Assembly (NCBI RefSeq): GCF_907163105.1
Contig: NZ_OU015321.1
Coordinates: 372,001 to 436,000, forward strand
From: Cloacibacterium caeni
GTDB taxonomy: Bacteria; Bacteroidota; Bacteroidia; Flavobacteriales; Weeksellaceae
Length of the DNA stretch: 64,000 nt
Reading direction: 5' to 3'
The notes under the pieces were generated by a model that had not been told where the DNA came from, made no database searches, and saw only the letters and a list, made by a program, of their open reading frames with translations. The translations under genes were made by a program, and so were the position numbers. How positions within the stretch are numbered: the stretch's first letter is position 1; each line of letters starts with the position of its first letter. This document shows positions 16,813-25,718 of the stretch, piece by piece.

Positions 16813-19359
16813 TCAATCAATTCTTTTGTCGCTTTTGCGGTTTAATAAAAATATCCCTACCAAAGAAAGTAAAACAAACAAACCAAAAGCAATCATAGAA
16901 ATGGTTTTTCCTTTGGCAATCACTTCTGGTTCGAATATCATTTTTACCGTGTGAGTTCCTGCTGGAACGTAAACGGCTCTCAATAAATAATCAGCTTTGA
17001 TGTAAGGAACTTCTTTTCCGTCTACAAACATTTTCCAGCCTTTTGGATAATAAATTTCAGAAAAAACAGCCAATTGTGGCGTTTTAGACTGTGTTTTATA
17101 TTCCAGTTCGTCGGCTTGATATTTTGTTAAATTTACAAAAGCAGTAGAATCAGCTGCTAAAGTTTTTCCTTCGAAATATTTTTGATCATCCTTCGAAATC
17201 ACCGCCGTTTTTTTAGAATCTATATTTCCTATTTCATCTATTTCTTCATTCGGTGTATTCACAAATTTCACATCAGAAACCAGCCAGGCATTTCCATTCG
17301 CATTCGGATTGATTTGAACTTGAGGTTGTTCCAATGTTCCGCCAACTACATATTTGGTGTTCAATAAATTCAGAATTTGCGGAATTTGAGCAGACTTCAC
17401 ACTGTCTTCAGCATAGAAATAATGATTGATTAAATCGTCATATCTTCTGAGTTTCACAGCGTGATAACCACCAACAGAAGCTTTGTAATAGGAAGTATTG
17501 GTTTCATTAAAAGGCCCTAGAAGTTGGTTGAAAATTCTATAATGAGTTTTGTCTTTTTCGGTGATTTCTTCTAAAGTTTTATTCATATTCGCTCTAGAAA
17601 GCAAATCATTTAAAAGTGGATTGTCGCCCGCTTTTCCAGCTAAATAATCTGAATTTTCGGTCACAAATGGAGTTTGTGCAAAAGCTTTATCAACAAAATT
17701 ATCGCTGTTTAAATATCGCTTGTTCACAGACCATAAATCAAATAAACTTACCAATCCTATAATGATTAAAGCAATGTTTTGAGATAATTTTTTCTTCAAT
17801 GCAAAATATAGTGCTAAAGCAGTGATAGAAACATAAATCATGGCTTTAATGGCATCGATTCTAAACATCGTGAAACGTTCGCCAACCAAATAATCTAATA
17901 AATAAGGAGGTAAATATGCTGTTTCGTTTGAAGTAGCAAATCCTAGTATACTTTTCCCGAAAATTACCAATAATAAAGTAATTCCTAAAACAGAACCAGT
18001 TACATAAATTAGGATTTTTTGTTTGTATTCTTCTGTAAGTTTTTCATCGTTGAAAAATCTGTATAATCCAATGATTGCAATCAGCGGGAATAATAATTCT
18101 ACTACAACTAAAATAGAACTTGGTGCTCTAAATTTGTCGTAAAACGGAACAAATTTGATAAATAATTCAGACAACGGCATGAAATTACTTCCCCAAGCTA
18201 AAAGCACAGAAAGTACAGATGCGCCTAAAATCCAATAACGGTATTTTTTCCACCCGAAGAAAAATCCTAAAATGGCTAAAAATACCACGATTGCTCCTTG
18301 ATAAGCTGGTCCAGAAGTTCCTGGTTGGTCTCCCCAATACGTTAAACTTCCTCCAAATCCTTTAGAAATTTGGTCATATTCTTCTTGTGAGGTTACATTT
18401 TCTTGTACCAATTCCTGAACTTTTTTCATCATTTCTTCTGAGCCTTCTTCATCGCTTGCTCCTCCCATTACTCTTGGAATGAATAAGTTTAAGGTTTCTA
18501 GTTTTCCATAGCTCCAGTTCAGAATTTCTTGTTTTTTCATTCCGTCATTATCTGCAGCATTGTGCTCAGATTTTAGAATTTGTTTTCCACGAACGGTTTC
18601 TTTTACATATTCAGAATTGGCAAGAAGTCTCTGACTGTTCATTCCGATTCCAAGAATCATCGCCAAAGCTAAAATTCCCGAAGAAATGAAGAAATGTTTC
18701 CATGGCGTTTTTCCTGTAGCTGCTCTTACCAACTCAGACAGGAATAAAAATCCTAATGCCAAGAAAAGGTAATACGTCATTTGTGGGTGATTGGCAGCAA
18801 TTTGCAATCCCATGAAAAGTGCAGTGACAATAAAGCCAATAATATATTTTTTACGAATATAGACGAGTAAAATTCCCGCTAAAAGTGGTGCAAAATAAGT
18901 TAAAGTGGCTACTTTGCCATTATGACCGGCAGCGATGATGATGTAGAAATACGTGGAAAGTCCAAAAAATGTGGAACCTAACAAGGCGTATTTCCAATTT
19001 TTAGTCGCAACATAACCGAGTAAGAAAAATCCAGCAAAAAGCAGAAAAATAAAATTCGCAGGTTTTGGCAAAAAGTTCAGCGTGTCATCTATTTTTTTGA
19101 TGATATCACCTCTAAACTGTGAACCCGACTGATAAGTTGGCATTCCGCCAAACATCGCATCACTCCAATAGGTTTCTTTGCCGTTTTCGGCTCTGTAGTC
19201 TAAGAGTTCTTTTGCGCCACCTTTGTATTGTACAATGTCATGTTGCAAAAGTTGTTTTCCAGAAATGATAGGATTGTTATAAACTAAAGCTAAAACTACA
19301 AAAATCGCCAATGAAATGACGATATAAAGAATGTTTTTATTTTTCAGCATATTTTGCAA
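16813..19359 (-). CDS. YfhO family polytopic membrane protein
   Basis: An 848-residue membrane protein of the YfhO family, GT-C-like enzymes tied to glycosylation of cell-surface polymers. The N-terminus is one helix followed by a periplasmic loop with HDIVQYKGGAKELLDY and YWSDAMFGGMPTYQ, which resembles the acidic first loop of GT-C enzymes. About a dozen helices follow to near residue 530, then a large soluble domain (about 540-815) and a last helix before the basic C-terminus. It follows two small genes on the same strand. Substrate is not deducible. Confidence 0.8.
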   Translation of the reverse strand: MQNMLKNKNILYIVISLAIFVVLALVYNNPIISGKQLLQHDIVQYKGGAKELLDYRAENGKETYWSDAMFGGMPTYQSGSQFRGDIIKKIDDTLNFLPKPANFIFLLFAGFFLLGYVATKNWKYALLGSTFFGLSTYFYIIIAAGHNGKVATLTYFAPLLAGILLVYIRKKYIIGFIVTALFMGLQIAANHPQMTYYLFLALGFLFLSELVRAATGKTPWKHFFISSGILALAMILGIGMNSQRLLANSEYVKETVRGKQILKSEHNAADNDGMKKQEILNWSYGKLETLNLFIPRVMGGASDEEGSEEMMKKVQELVQENVTSQEEYDQISKGFGGSLTYWGDQPGTSGPAYQGAIVVFLAILGFFFGWKKYRYWILGASVLSVLLAWGSNFMPLSELFIKFVPFYDKFRAPSSILVVVELLFPLIAIIGLYRFFNDEKLTEEYKQKILIYVTGSVLGITLLLVIFGKSILGFATSNETAYLPPYLLDYLVGERFTMFRIDAIKAMIYVSITALALYFALKKKLSQNIALIIIGLVSLFDLWSVNKRYLNSDNFVDKAFAQTPFVTENSDYLAGKAGDNPLLNDLLSRANMNKTLEEITEKDKTHYRIFNQLLGPFNETNTSYYKASVGGYHAVKLRRYDDLINHYFYAEDSVKSAQIPQILNLLNTKYVVGGTLEQPQVQINPNANGNAWLVSDVKFVNTPNEEIDEIGNIDSKKTAVISKDDQKYFEGKTLAADSTAFVNLTKYQADELEYKTQSKTPQLAVFSEIYYPKGWKMFVDGKEVPYIKADYLLRAVYVPAGTHTVKMIFEPEVIAKGKTISMIAFGLFVLLSLVGIFLLNRKSDKRID

Positions 19360-19437
19360 AAATTAATTTATTTCATTTTTTCTCGGAATAAATTCCAAAT
19401 TGTTTTTGAATTTTTATAGGACACTTTACCTCTACCT

Positions 19438-19671
19438 TTACCTCTGATTTTTCTCCTCTACTTCTTCATATTCCACAGTTTCTGCATCCCATTTTACTTG
19501 CTCTTTAGTAGGTTTTGCAGGTTTGGGCGAAATGTTTTCTCTGTTTCTAGGATTAAGACTAGGGAAATTTTTATAAAATTGATTAAAGAATATCCTTTTC
19601 AAAATATTCCAAACAAAGAATATAATGATGGTTGCTAAAACTAATTCGAATAAATATTTAACCAGTGCCAT
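19438..19671 (-). CDS. small membrane-anchored protein, DUF4834-like
   Basis: A 77-residue protein with one N-terminal helix (about 7-25), a basic stretch and an acidic C-terminal tail (KWDAETVEYEEVEEK). Size and layout resemble DUF4834 proteins of Bacteroidota. Its start is 3 bp from the upstream lipoprotein gene, so they are one operon. Confidence 0.5.
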   Translation of the reverse strand: MALVKYLFELVLATIIIFFVWNILKRIFFNQFYKNFPSLNPRNRENISPKPAKPTKEQVKWDAETVEYEEVEEKNQR

Positions 19672-19674
19672 TTT

Positions 19675-20727
19675 TTAAAATTTATAACTAGGATTGATTG
19701 TAACTAAAGAGTTGGTCTTTTTAGACATGCTTTGAGATTGTTTTCCGTCGCTCAAACTTTCTTTTTCCGTAGTGTTCATTTGGATTTTAGAGCCTAGAAT
19801 CCAACCAGAGTTGGCATCTATTTTTATGGTTCCTGTTTGATTCCCTTCTATGCTTACAGAATGCGTCATTCCGTTTTTAGACTGTGTTTTTGCTTTTCTA
19901 GGAATTCCACCTTTTATGGTAATTTCTGCAATTCCATCTTCTACTTTTGCTAGGGTATAAGTGGTATTTATTTTTATGCTTCCATCTGGAGTTACATTGT
20001 CAGACTGTGTCCATGTTCCGCCTAATTTTACGCCTTTTGCTGGAAGAATATTTAGGTTTTTTCCAAATTGTTCTTTTAAAAACTTCTCGTTGAAACTTAA
20101 TTTAAATTGTTCCATGAAATTTTTAAGCTGAGAAGCATCTTTAATTATAGAAGCAGCAGCATCATTGGTTTTTTTATAAACGGGTTCAAAACCTGTAATC
20201 GAAAGAATTTTCCCGGTTTTGTCCATGGTAATTTTTAATTTATTACCTGTTTGTGCTTTTTGTACCGCCCACATAAATTTTTGTTGAGCATCTTCAGGAG
20301 CGTTTCCTTTCGTATCTATCGCTTGAGTTTTTCCTTGAGAAGTTGCAGACATTCTTTTCCCAACCAGCGTCATAGAAATTTCGTAGTTTCCTTTTGCATC
20401 GATATTATCTACCGTAAACGTCATTTCGTCTGTAGATTCATTCGTTCCAGAAATATTTTGTTTCCCGTCAGAAAGCGTTTGCACATCTCTTTGGTAAGTG
20501 CTGAAAGGATACGTTTTTCCTTTTTCTAATTTAAAAGTTGCATGGTAAACACCTAGAGAATCTTTGATGGCAGGATTTTCTACTTTTGCTGTTTCTTTAT
20601 CTTCCACAGGAACTTCTACAGTGATGGTTTTTCCTGTTTTTGGGTCAACTTTGGTTACGGTTTTTGTTTCTTTTTGACAAGAAACGATTGCTATTGAAAG
20701 CAGCGCAATTGCTGTAATTTTTTTCAT
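19675..20727 (-). CDS. lipoprotein, DUF6263-like
   Basis: A 350-residue lipoprotein precursor (lipobox IVSC, Cys17) followed by a Lys/Thr/Val-rich linker. The mature part is beta-rich, with YHATFKLEKGKTYPFSTYQ, a central helical region around 185-215 (IIKDASQLKNFMEQFKLSFNEKF), then GGTWTQSDNV and GTIKIDANSGWILGSKIQM. This fits the DUF6263 family of uncharacterised Bacteroidota envelope proteins. It is the first gene of a three-gene leftward operon with the small membrane protein and YfhO. Function unknown. Confidence 0.6.
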   Translation of the reverse strand: MKKITAIALLSIAIVSCQKETKTVTKVDPKTGKTITVEVPVEDKETAKVENPAIKDSLGVYHATFKLEKGKTYPFSTYQRDVQTLSDGKQNISGTNESTDEMTFTVDNIDAKGNYEISMTLVGKRMSATSQGKTQAIDTKGNAPEDAQQKFMWAVQKAQTGNKLKITMDKTGKILSITGFEPVYKKTNDAAASIIKDASQLKNFMEQFKLSFNEKFLKEQFGKNLNILPAKGVKLGGTWTQSDNVTPDGSIKINTTYTLAKVEDGIAEITIKGGIPRKAKTQSKNGMTHSVSIEGNQTGTIKIDANSGWILGSKIQMNTTEKESLSDGKQSQSMSKKTNSLVTINPSYKF

Positions 20728-20784
20728 TGATTTTAATTATTTTGTATCATTTGAAGCAAGAATCTTGCCTTTTTATTCACTTTT

Positions 20785-20925
20785 AGTCCTGCTTTCGCGA
20801 CTCGCTTTTTTGTTTTTTTTATCAAACTGATCAGAGTGGAAACATCTGAAAAAACAAAAAGAGCTCAAACACATCGCTTAAACCCAACGAAGTGGTTCGA
20901 CGATTTTAAGGAGTCAATCAGGGCT
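20785..20925. repeat. MITE-like interspersed repeat with imperfect terminal inverted repeats
   Basis: The ends AGTCCTG (20785-20791) and CAGGGCT (20919-20925) are inverted with one mismatch. GACTC (20799-20803) and GAGTC (20911-20915) are also inverted, as are GCTTTTTTGTTTTTT (from 20804) and GAAAAAACAAAAAGAGC (20848-20864). There is no reading frame. The general plan recalls intergenic repeats common in flavobacterial genomes; that comparison is from memory. Confidence 0.5.
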
Positions 20926-20982
20926 ATTATTCATGTTTCAGTTTTTCGTTTGATTATTTACCAATTTTAAGTAAAAAACATT

Positions 20983-20999
20983 CGGTTCCTACGGAACCG
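20983..20999. repeat. short hairpin repeat, GTTCCTACGGAAC type
   Basis: CGGTTCC-TAC-GGAACCG, a perfect 7-bp stem with a TAC loop. It is one of three copies around rlmB. Confidence 0.75.
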
Positions 21000-21034
21000 C
21001 CTTTTTTATTGTCAATTATATTTCTACACATATT

Positions 21035-21051
21035 GCGTTCCTACGGAACGC
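21035..21051. repeat. short hairpin repeat, GTTCCTACGGAAC type
   Basis: GCGTTCC-TAC-GGAACGC, a perfect 7-bp stem with a TAC loop. The outer base pairs differ from the neighbouring copy yet remain complementary. Confidence 0.75.
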
Positions 21052-21070
21052 CTAAAAATACTCTCCAACT

Positions 21071-21928
21071 CTACAATTCTCCCACCATTTTCTGTCTCAC
21101 CGCTTCATAAAGAATCGCTCCACAAGCTACAGAAACGTTCAGAGATTGTGTTTTTCCAGTGATAGGTAATTTTATTTTTTCATCAGCATGATGCATTACT
21201 TCTTTCGAGATTCCTGTTTCTTCATTTCCCATTACGATGGCGCAAGGTTCTGAAAAATGAGCGTCATAAATCATTTTTTCTGCCTTTTCAGTGGCTGCAA
21301 AAACGGTAACTCCTGATTGCTGAAGAAAATCTACTACGTGAGCCAGATTATTTTCTTTACAAATTTTTACGTTGTAAAGCGCTCCCGCCGAAGTTTTGAT
21401 GGCATCAGAATTGATAGGAGCAGCTCCTTTGTCTGGAATTACAATTGCGTCTATTCCTACACATTCTGCAGTTCTGGCGATCGCTCCGAAATTTCTAACA
21501 TCAGTTAAACGGTCTAAAATCAATAAAAAAGGAATTTTTCCTTCTTCAAAAATTTGTGGCAACAAATCCTCGATTTTATAAAACGGAATTTCTGAGATAA
21601 ATGCTACTACACCTTGGTGATTTTTTCTCGTAAAGCGGTTTAGTTTTTCAATTGGAACCGTGTTAGGTCTGATGTTGTATTTTTTCAGTAATTTTTTTAA
21701 TTCTGAATAAATCTCACCTTGTAAACCACCTTGCACAAAAATTTTGTCAATGGTTTTTCCAGCTTCTATCGCTTCCATTACAGGTCTCAAACCGAAAATG
21801 AAATCTTCTTTTTCATTTTTAGATTCGTGTTCCGAGTTTCTATTGTCAAAACGAGGTTTTCTATCGAAATTTTTTGGACCAAAACTTCTTCTCTCGCCTG
21901 AGTTATATTTTTTATTAAATTCTCCCAA
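21071..21928 (-). CDS. rlmB: 23S rRNA 2'-O-ribose methyltransferase (TrmH/SpoU family, RlmB-like)
   Basis: A 285-residue SPOUT methyltransferase that by family methylates the 2'-OH of a guanosine in 23S rRNA using S-adenosylmethionine. After a basic low-complexity tail (1-40) comes the substrate-binding domain (FIFGLRPVMEAIEAGKTIDKIFV, about 43-120), then the knotted catalytic domain with motif 1 LLILDRLTDVRNFGAIARTAE, motif 2 CAIVMGNEETGIS and motif 3 IKLPITGKTQSLNVSVACGAILYE. The start follows flavobacterial relatives with an N-terminal charged tail but could be shorter. It is flanked on both sides by the same short hairpin repeat. Confidence 0.85.
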   Translation of the reverse strand: MGEFNKKYNSGERRSFGPKNFDRKPRFDNRNSEHESKNEKEDFIFGLRPVMEAIEAGKTIDKIFVQGGLQGEIYSELKKLLKKYNIRPNTVPIEKLNRFTRKNHQGVVAFISEIPFYKIEDLLPQIFEEGKIPFLLILDRLTDVRNFGAIARTAECVGIDAIVIPDKGAAPINSDAIKTSAGALYNVKICKENNLAHVVDFLQQSGVTVFAATEKAEKMIYDAHFSEPCAIVMGNEETGISKEVMHHADEKIKLPITGKTQSLNVSVACGAILYEAVRQKMVGEL

Positions 21929-21963
21929 TTTTTTGATTTTTAAATTTGAATTCTATTTGTGTC

Positions 21964-21976
21964 GTTCCTACGGAAC
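21964..21976. repeat. short hairpin repeat, GTTCCTACGGAAC type
   Basis: GTTCC-TAC-GGAAC, the third copy, upstream of rlmB. The outer pair is not extended as far as in the other two copies. Confidence 0.65.
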
Positions 21977-22069
21977 TCAAAATTGTGTTTTTATATTTTC
22001 TGCTACAAACCTTTTGCTCTTACAGAGCAAGATTTAAATTTTTAATTTTGCCTTTACCTTCACCTTAAC

Positions 22070-22540
22070 CTAAAACTGTTCTCCAGCTAAAGCACGTTTT
22101 TGAGCCATTGCGTATCCAAAATGTAAACTTTCGTGCATATTGTTGAAAATAATTGCATCTTGAATATTTTTTAAATCAATTCCAAAACTTGTAGAATAAG
22201 CGGTGTAATCTGGGAAAAAATCATCGTCATAATCTTTCATCAGAATTTTAGAAGTTTCGATAAGTAGGAAACCTAGATCTTCCACTTCAGATTCAGAAAC
22301 ATCCAGATTAGGAAGAGTGCCTTTTTTGTAAGTATCTACCCAATATTTGTCTATTCTAAAAGGATTTCCGCTTAAATAATAACACAAAAGTTGCTGAGTA
22401 GCTACGCAATGTGTAATATTCCAATAAATATTATTGTTAAAACCATCTGGAATGGTCAATAAGTCTTTGTGAGACGTATTTTGTAGAATATTCAGAAGGT
22501 TTTTTCTTACTGCTCTATGATTTTGAAAATGAGTATTCAT
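22070..22540 (-). CDS. DinB-superfamily protein
   Basis: A 156-residue all-helical protein. The opening (FQNHRAVRKNLLNIL...IPDGFNNNIYWNITHCVATQQLLCYYLSG) and the C-terminal NNMHESLHFGYAMAQKRAL match DinB-like four-helix bundles, which use three His residues to bind a metal; His candidates are in NITHCV and HESLHFG. Many bacillithiol- or mycothiol-dependent enzymes have this fold, but the reaction here is unknown. It is a single leftward gene between rlmB and the divergent Bat operon. Confidence 0.7.
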   Translation of the reverse strand: MNTHFQNHRAVRKNLLNILQNTSHKDLLTIPDGFNNNIYWNITHCVATQQLLCYYLSGNPFRIDKYWVDTYKKGTLPNLDVSESEVEDLGFLLIETSKILMKDYDDDFFPDYTAYSTSFGIDLKNIQDAIIFNNMHESLHFGYAMAQKRALAGEQF

Positions 22541-22746
22541 TTAAAATTGATTTTAATCTCCAAAAATACTGAAAAAGGCTGGAATTTTATGCTTGAAACG
22601 GTAAGTTTTTGGAAATTTTAAGAAAACTTCAAACATCCAACTTCTAGCACCGAATATTTTAACAAACTTTAACCAAAATTTGGCATTAATTGTGTTGCCA
22701 ATTCCTTGAAAATCGTGAAATTTACAGTCTAATTTTTCAAAAAATT

Positions 22747-23751
22747 ATGCAAGAACTTAATCAAGCCGAAGATATTAAACAACTCACCGAAAAAGTAAAA
22801 GAACAGAACGTTTACTTTTCACTTTTGAAAAAGGAAATTAACAGAGCAATTATCGGACAAGAATACATGGTAGACAGACTTTTGATTGGTCTGTTAGGAA
22901 ATGGTCACGTTTTGCTGGAAGGTGTTCCTGGTTTGGCAAAAACTTTAGCCATCAAAACCCTTTCAGAAGCGGTTCATGGAGCGTTTTCTAGAATTCAGTT
23001 TACGCCAGATTTATTGCCTGCAGACGTTATCGGTACTCAAATTTATAATGTGAAAGAAAACGATTTTTCCATTAAAAAAGGTCCTGTTTTTGCAAATTTT
23101 GTTTTGGCGGATGAAATCAACCGTGCTCCTGCAAAAGTGCAATCTGCACTTTTGGAAGTGATGCAAGAAAAACAAGTGACGATTGGTGATGAAACCATGA
23201 AATTGCCAACACCGTTTTTGGTTTTAGCGACCCAAAATCCAATTGATCAAGAAGGAACTTATCTTTTGCCAGAAGCGCAAACCGACCGTTTTATGCTGAA
23301 ATGCAAAATTGATTATCCTGAATTTGAGGAAGAAAGACAAGTCATGAGAATGGTTTCTACTTCGGATATTCCTCAAATAAAACCCGTGATTTCTTTGGAA
23401 CAAATTGTAGAAGCCAAGAAAATCATTAATCAAATTTATCTAGACGAAAAAATAGAAAAATATATTCTCGATATGGTTTTTGCAACCAGATTTCCAGAGA
23501 AATATGGACTTTCTGAACTGAAAAATTACATCAGTTTCGGTGCGTCACCTAGAGCTTCTATTAATTTGGCGATTGCTTCCAGAGCTTATGCTTTCTTAAA
23601 AGGAAGAGCATTCGTCATTCCTGAAGATGTAAAAGCGATTGCGAAAGATGTTCTCCGTCACAGAATTGGTTTAAGTTTCGAAGCAGAAGCAGAAGATGTA
23701 GATGCAGATGCAATTGTAGATAAAATTTTAGGAAAAGTTCAAGCGCCGTAA
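22747..23751 (+). CDS. MoxR-family AAA+ ATPase (Bat operon)
   Basis: A 334-residue AAA+ ATPase. Walker A is GVPGLAKT (59-66), Walker B is the DEINRAPAKVQSALLE region, and sensor 1 is LATQNPIDQEGTYLLPEAQTDRF. MoxR proteins act as chaperones that load or assemble VWA-domain proteins, and this one heads the aerotolerance cluster. I chose the ATG at 22747 (MQELNQAEDIK) because an upstream TTG/GTG extension (from 22690) adds a cysteine-rich stretch not seen in relatives. Confidence 0.9.
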   Translation: MQELNQAEDIKQLTEKVKEQNVYFSLLKKEINRAIIGQEYMVDRLLIGLLGNGHVLLEGVPGLAKTLAIKTLSEAVHGAFSRIQFTPDLLPADVIGTQIYNVKENDFSIKKGPVFANFVLADEINRAPAKVQSALLEVMQEKQVTIGDETMKLPTPFLVLATQNPIDQEGTYLLPEAQTDRFMLKCKIDYPEFEEERQVMRMVSTSDIPQIKPVISLEQIVEAKKIINQIYLDEKIEKYILDMVFATRFPEKYGLSELKNYISFGASPRASINLAIASRAYAFLKGRAFVIPEDVKAIAKDVLRHRIGLSFEAEAEDVDADAIVDKILGKVQAP

Positions 23752-23756
23752 ATTGA

Positions 23757-23830
23757 TACGAGTTTCGAGTTCCGAGATACGAGTTCTATTTCGTGAAATC
23801 TCGCAACACGTAACTCGCAACACGTAACTC
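23757..23830. repeat. tandem short repeats between moxR and the DUF58 gene
   Basis: The gap holds ACGAGTT variants (tacgagtttcgagttccg, atacgagttc) and a 14-bp tandem duplication of CGCAACACGTAACT (23802-23830). It is non-coding and lies inside the operon. Confidence 0.7.
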
Positions 23831-23832
23831 TT

Positions 23833-24696
23833 ATGCAAATAAAAGATATTGTAAAAAAAGTAAAACAAATAGAAATTCGTACTCGAAAGAGAACGGAAAA
23901 TACTTTGATGGGGCAATATCACAGTGCTTTTAAAGGTCAAGGAATGGCTTTTGCAGAAGTTCGTCCGTATCAATTTGGAGATGATATCAGAAGAATTGAT
24001 TGGAATAAAACCGCACGTTTCAAAGAACCTTATGTAAAGGTGATGGAAGAAGAACGAGAACTCACCATGATGATTTTGGTAGACATTTCTGCTTCTATGA
24101 ATTATGGAACAAAAATTCAACTGAAACGTGAATTGGTGGCAGAAATTTCGGCAAGTTTAGGGTTTTCTGCGGCAGGAAATAATGATAAAGTGGGACTTAT
24201 TTTGTTTGCGGATAAAGTGTATAAAGTAATTCCTCCACAGAAAGGTAGAAAACATATTTTAGCCATAATTTCCACGATTTTGACCGCAGATTATGTACAG
24301 GCAGAAACCAATATAGATGCGGCTTTAGAATATATGATGCATGTTTTCAAAAAGAAATCTTTGGCGTTTCTTTTTTCTGATTTTGCAGATGAATTTGACG
24401 AGAAATTATTGAAAATCGCTTCCAAAAAACATCAATTACTAGGTTTGAGGGTTTTTGACGAAAAAGACAATGAAATTCCAGATGTAGGTTATGCTTTTTT
24501 CAGAGATATAGAAACAGGAAAACAAATTTGGGTAAATACGTCTAACCAAAGATGGCGTTACAATTATGCAGAAGCTCAGAAACAAAAAATAAGACATCTG
24601 AGAGAAGCTTTTGAGAAAAGTTCTGCCAGTTTTGTAGAAGTAAAAGCAGAGGAAGATTATACCAAAATTTTGTATAATTATTTTCAGAAAAAATAG
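23833..24696 (+). CDS. DUF58 domain protein (Bat operon)
   Basis: A 287-residue cytoplasmic protein with the DUF58 core EVRPYQFGDDIRRIDWNKTARFKEPYVKVMEEERELTMMILVD followed by a VWA-like fold with the MIDAS motif DISASM. In Bacteroidota this gene always follows moxR and precedes the Bat VWA proteins; the MoxR partner is expected to act on it. It ends 13 bp before the next gene. It may take part in stress or envelope homeostasis; direct biochemical function is not known. Confidence 0.85.
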   Translation: MQIKDIVKKVKQIEIRTRKRTENTLMGQYHSAFKGQGMAFAEVRPYQFGDDIRRIDWNKTARFKEPYVKVMEEERELTMMILVDISASMNYGTKIQLKRELVAEISASLGFSAAGNNDKVGLILFADKVYKVIPPQKGRKHILAIISTILTADYVQAETNIDAALEYMMHVFKKKSLAFLFSDFADEFDEKLLKIASKKHQLLGLRVFDEKDNEIPDVGYAFFRDIETGKQIWVNTSNQRWRYNYAEAQKQKIRHLREAFEKSSASFVEVKAEEDYTKILYNYFQKK

Positions 24697-24709
24697 AAAA
24701 TAGCAATTA

Positions 24710-25717
24710 ATGAAGAAAAATTTTTTAAAAATTTTCAATCAATATATAGACCGACAACTCGATAAAGTTTCGCCAAATCTAAAAAGGTTCAAATGGCCTT
24801 TTGTTGCTTTTGGAGTGATTAAAAAATTGGCTTTGTTGTTTATTTTTGTTGCTCAATGTTTTTCTGCGCAGACGCTTTCTTCTAATTTATCAAAAGAAAA
24901 AATTGCGCTAGGCGAAAAAGCAACCTTTCGAGTAACCATCAATGGTTTAGAAGGAAAAGATGTGATTTCTAAACCTAAAAATGAACTTTTGCCTTTTCAT
25001 TTAGAAGAAACTAAAGACGAAATCAATAAAACATACGATCAATACACCAGAACTATAGAGTTTCAGGTTTTTGAGGAAGGGAAATTTACCATTCCAGAAC
25101 TTGAGTTTTCTATAAATGGAGCAGAAACCATCAAAACGATTCCCTATGAAATCACGGTTTATAATCCAGTAAATGCAGATGATCAAATCAACGATATTAT
25201 GAACAATAAGCAAGTTGATTTGGGTTTTAGTGATTATTGGGAAATGTATAAATGGTATATTTTAGGAGGTTTGGTGATTTTTACTTCCCTATTTTTATTT
25301 TTAAGTTTCTTCAAAAATGGGGTTTTCAGAAATTCGGGAAAAGAGAAAAGTCCGATTCATAAAACATTACAATATCTGAAAAATCTAGAAAAGAAAAAAT
25401 ACGCAGAAAAAGGTAATTACAGAATGTTTTATGTAGAGTTGATAGACATTACTAGAGCGTTTTTGGTAAAACAATATCATATTCCTGCAGATGTTTTGTT
25501 GACCGATGATTTAATCGATGTGATGAAACATACCAATAAAATTTCGCCTGAGAATGAAAAAATAGTGGAAGAGGTTTTCCTGAGAGGAGATTTGGTGAAA
25601 TTTGCCAAAATCCTTCCGAATCAAGAATTAATGGAGCGTGATTTTATAGAAATTTATGAATTTGTAGAGCGTTCGGTTACAGACATTGAAGCAGAACATT
25701 TAAGAGAAGTGCATTAA
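24710..25717 (+). CDS. BatD-like membrane protein of the Bat operon
   Basis: A 335-residue protein with a hydrophobic signal segment (about 38-53, IKKLALLFIFVAQCFSAQ), a periplasmic beta-sandwich domain resembling the first domain of BatD (LSKEKIALGEKATFRVTINGLEG), one membrane helix (about 180-205) and a cytoplasmic helical domain (about 215-335). The N-terminus before the signal is unusually long (about 35 residues), so a later start is possible but no better one is visible. The gene lies 13 bp after the DUF58 gene and 1 bp before batA. Confidence 0.7.
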   Translation: MKKNFLKIFNQYIDRQLDKVSPNLKRFKWPFVAFGVIKKLALLFIFVAQCFSAQTLSSNLSKEKIALGEKATFRVTINGLEGKDVISKPKNELLPFHLEETKDEINKTYDQYTRTIEFQVFEEGKFTIPELEFSINGAETIKTIPYEITVYNPVNADDQINDIMNNKQVDLGFSDYWEMYKWYILGGLVIFTSLFLFLSFFKNGVFRNSGKEKSPIHKTLQYLKNLEKKKYAEKGNYRMFYVELIDITRAFLVKQYHIPADVLLTDDLIDVMKHTNKISPENEKIVEEVFLRGDLVKFAKILPNQELMERDFIEIYEFVERSVTDIEAEHLREVH

Positions 25718-25718
25718 G

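Larger units (their letters stand above)
20728..21070. other. repeat-filled intergenic region
   Basis: This 343-bp gap has no gene. It holds a MITE-like repeat (20785-20925) and two short hairpins with GGTTCCTACGGAACC-type sequence (20983-20999 and 21035-21051), listed separately. Confidence 0.6.

Noticed and set aside
23757-23830. Short tandem repeats considered as a CRISPR array
   Set aside because: The units are only 7-14 bp, without 25-40 bp spacers or cas genes.
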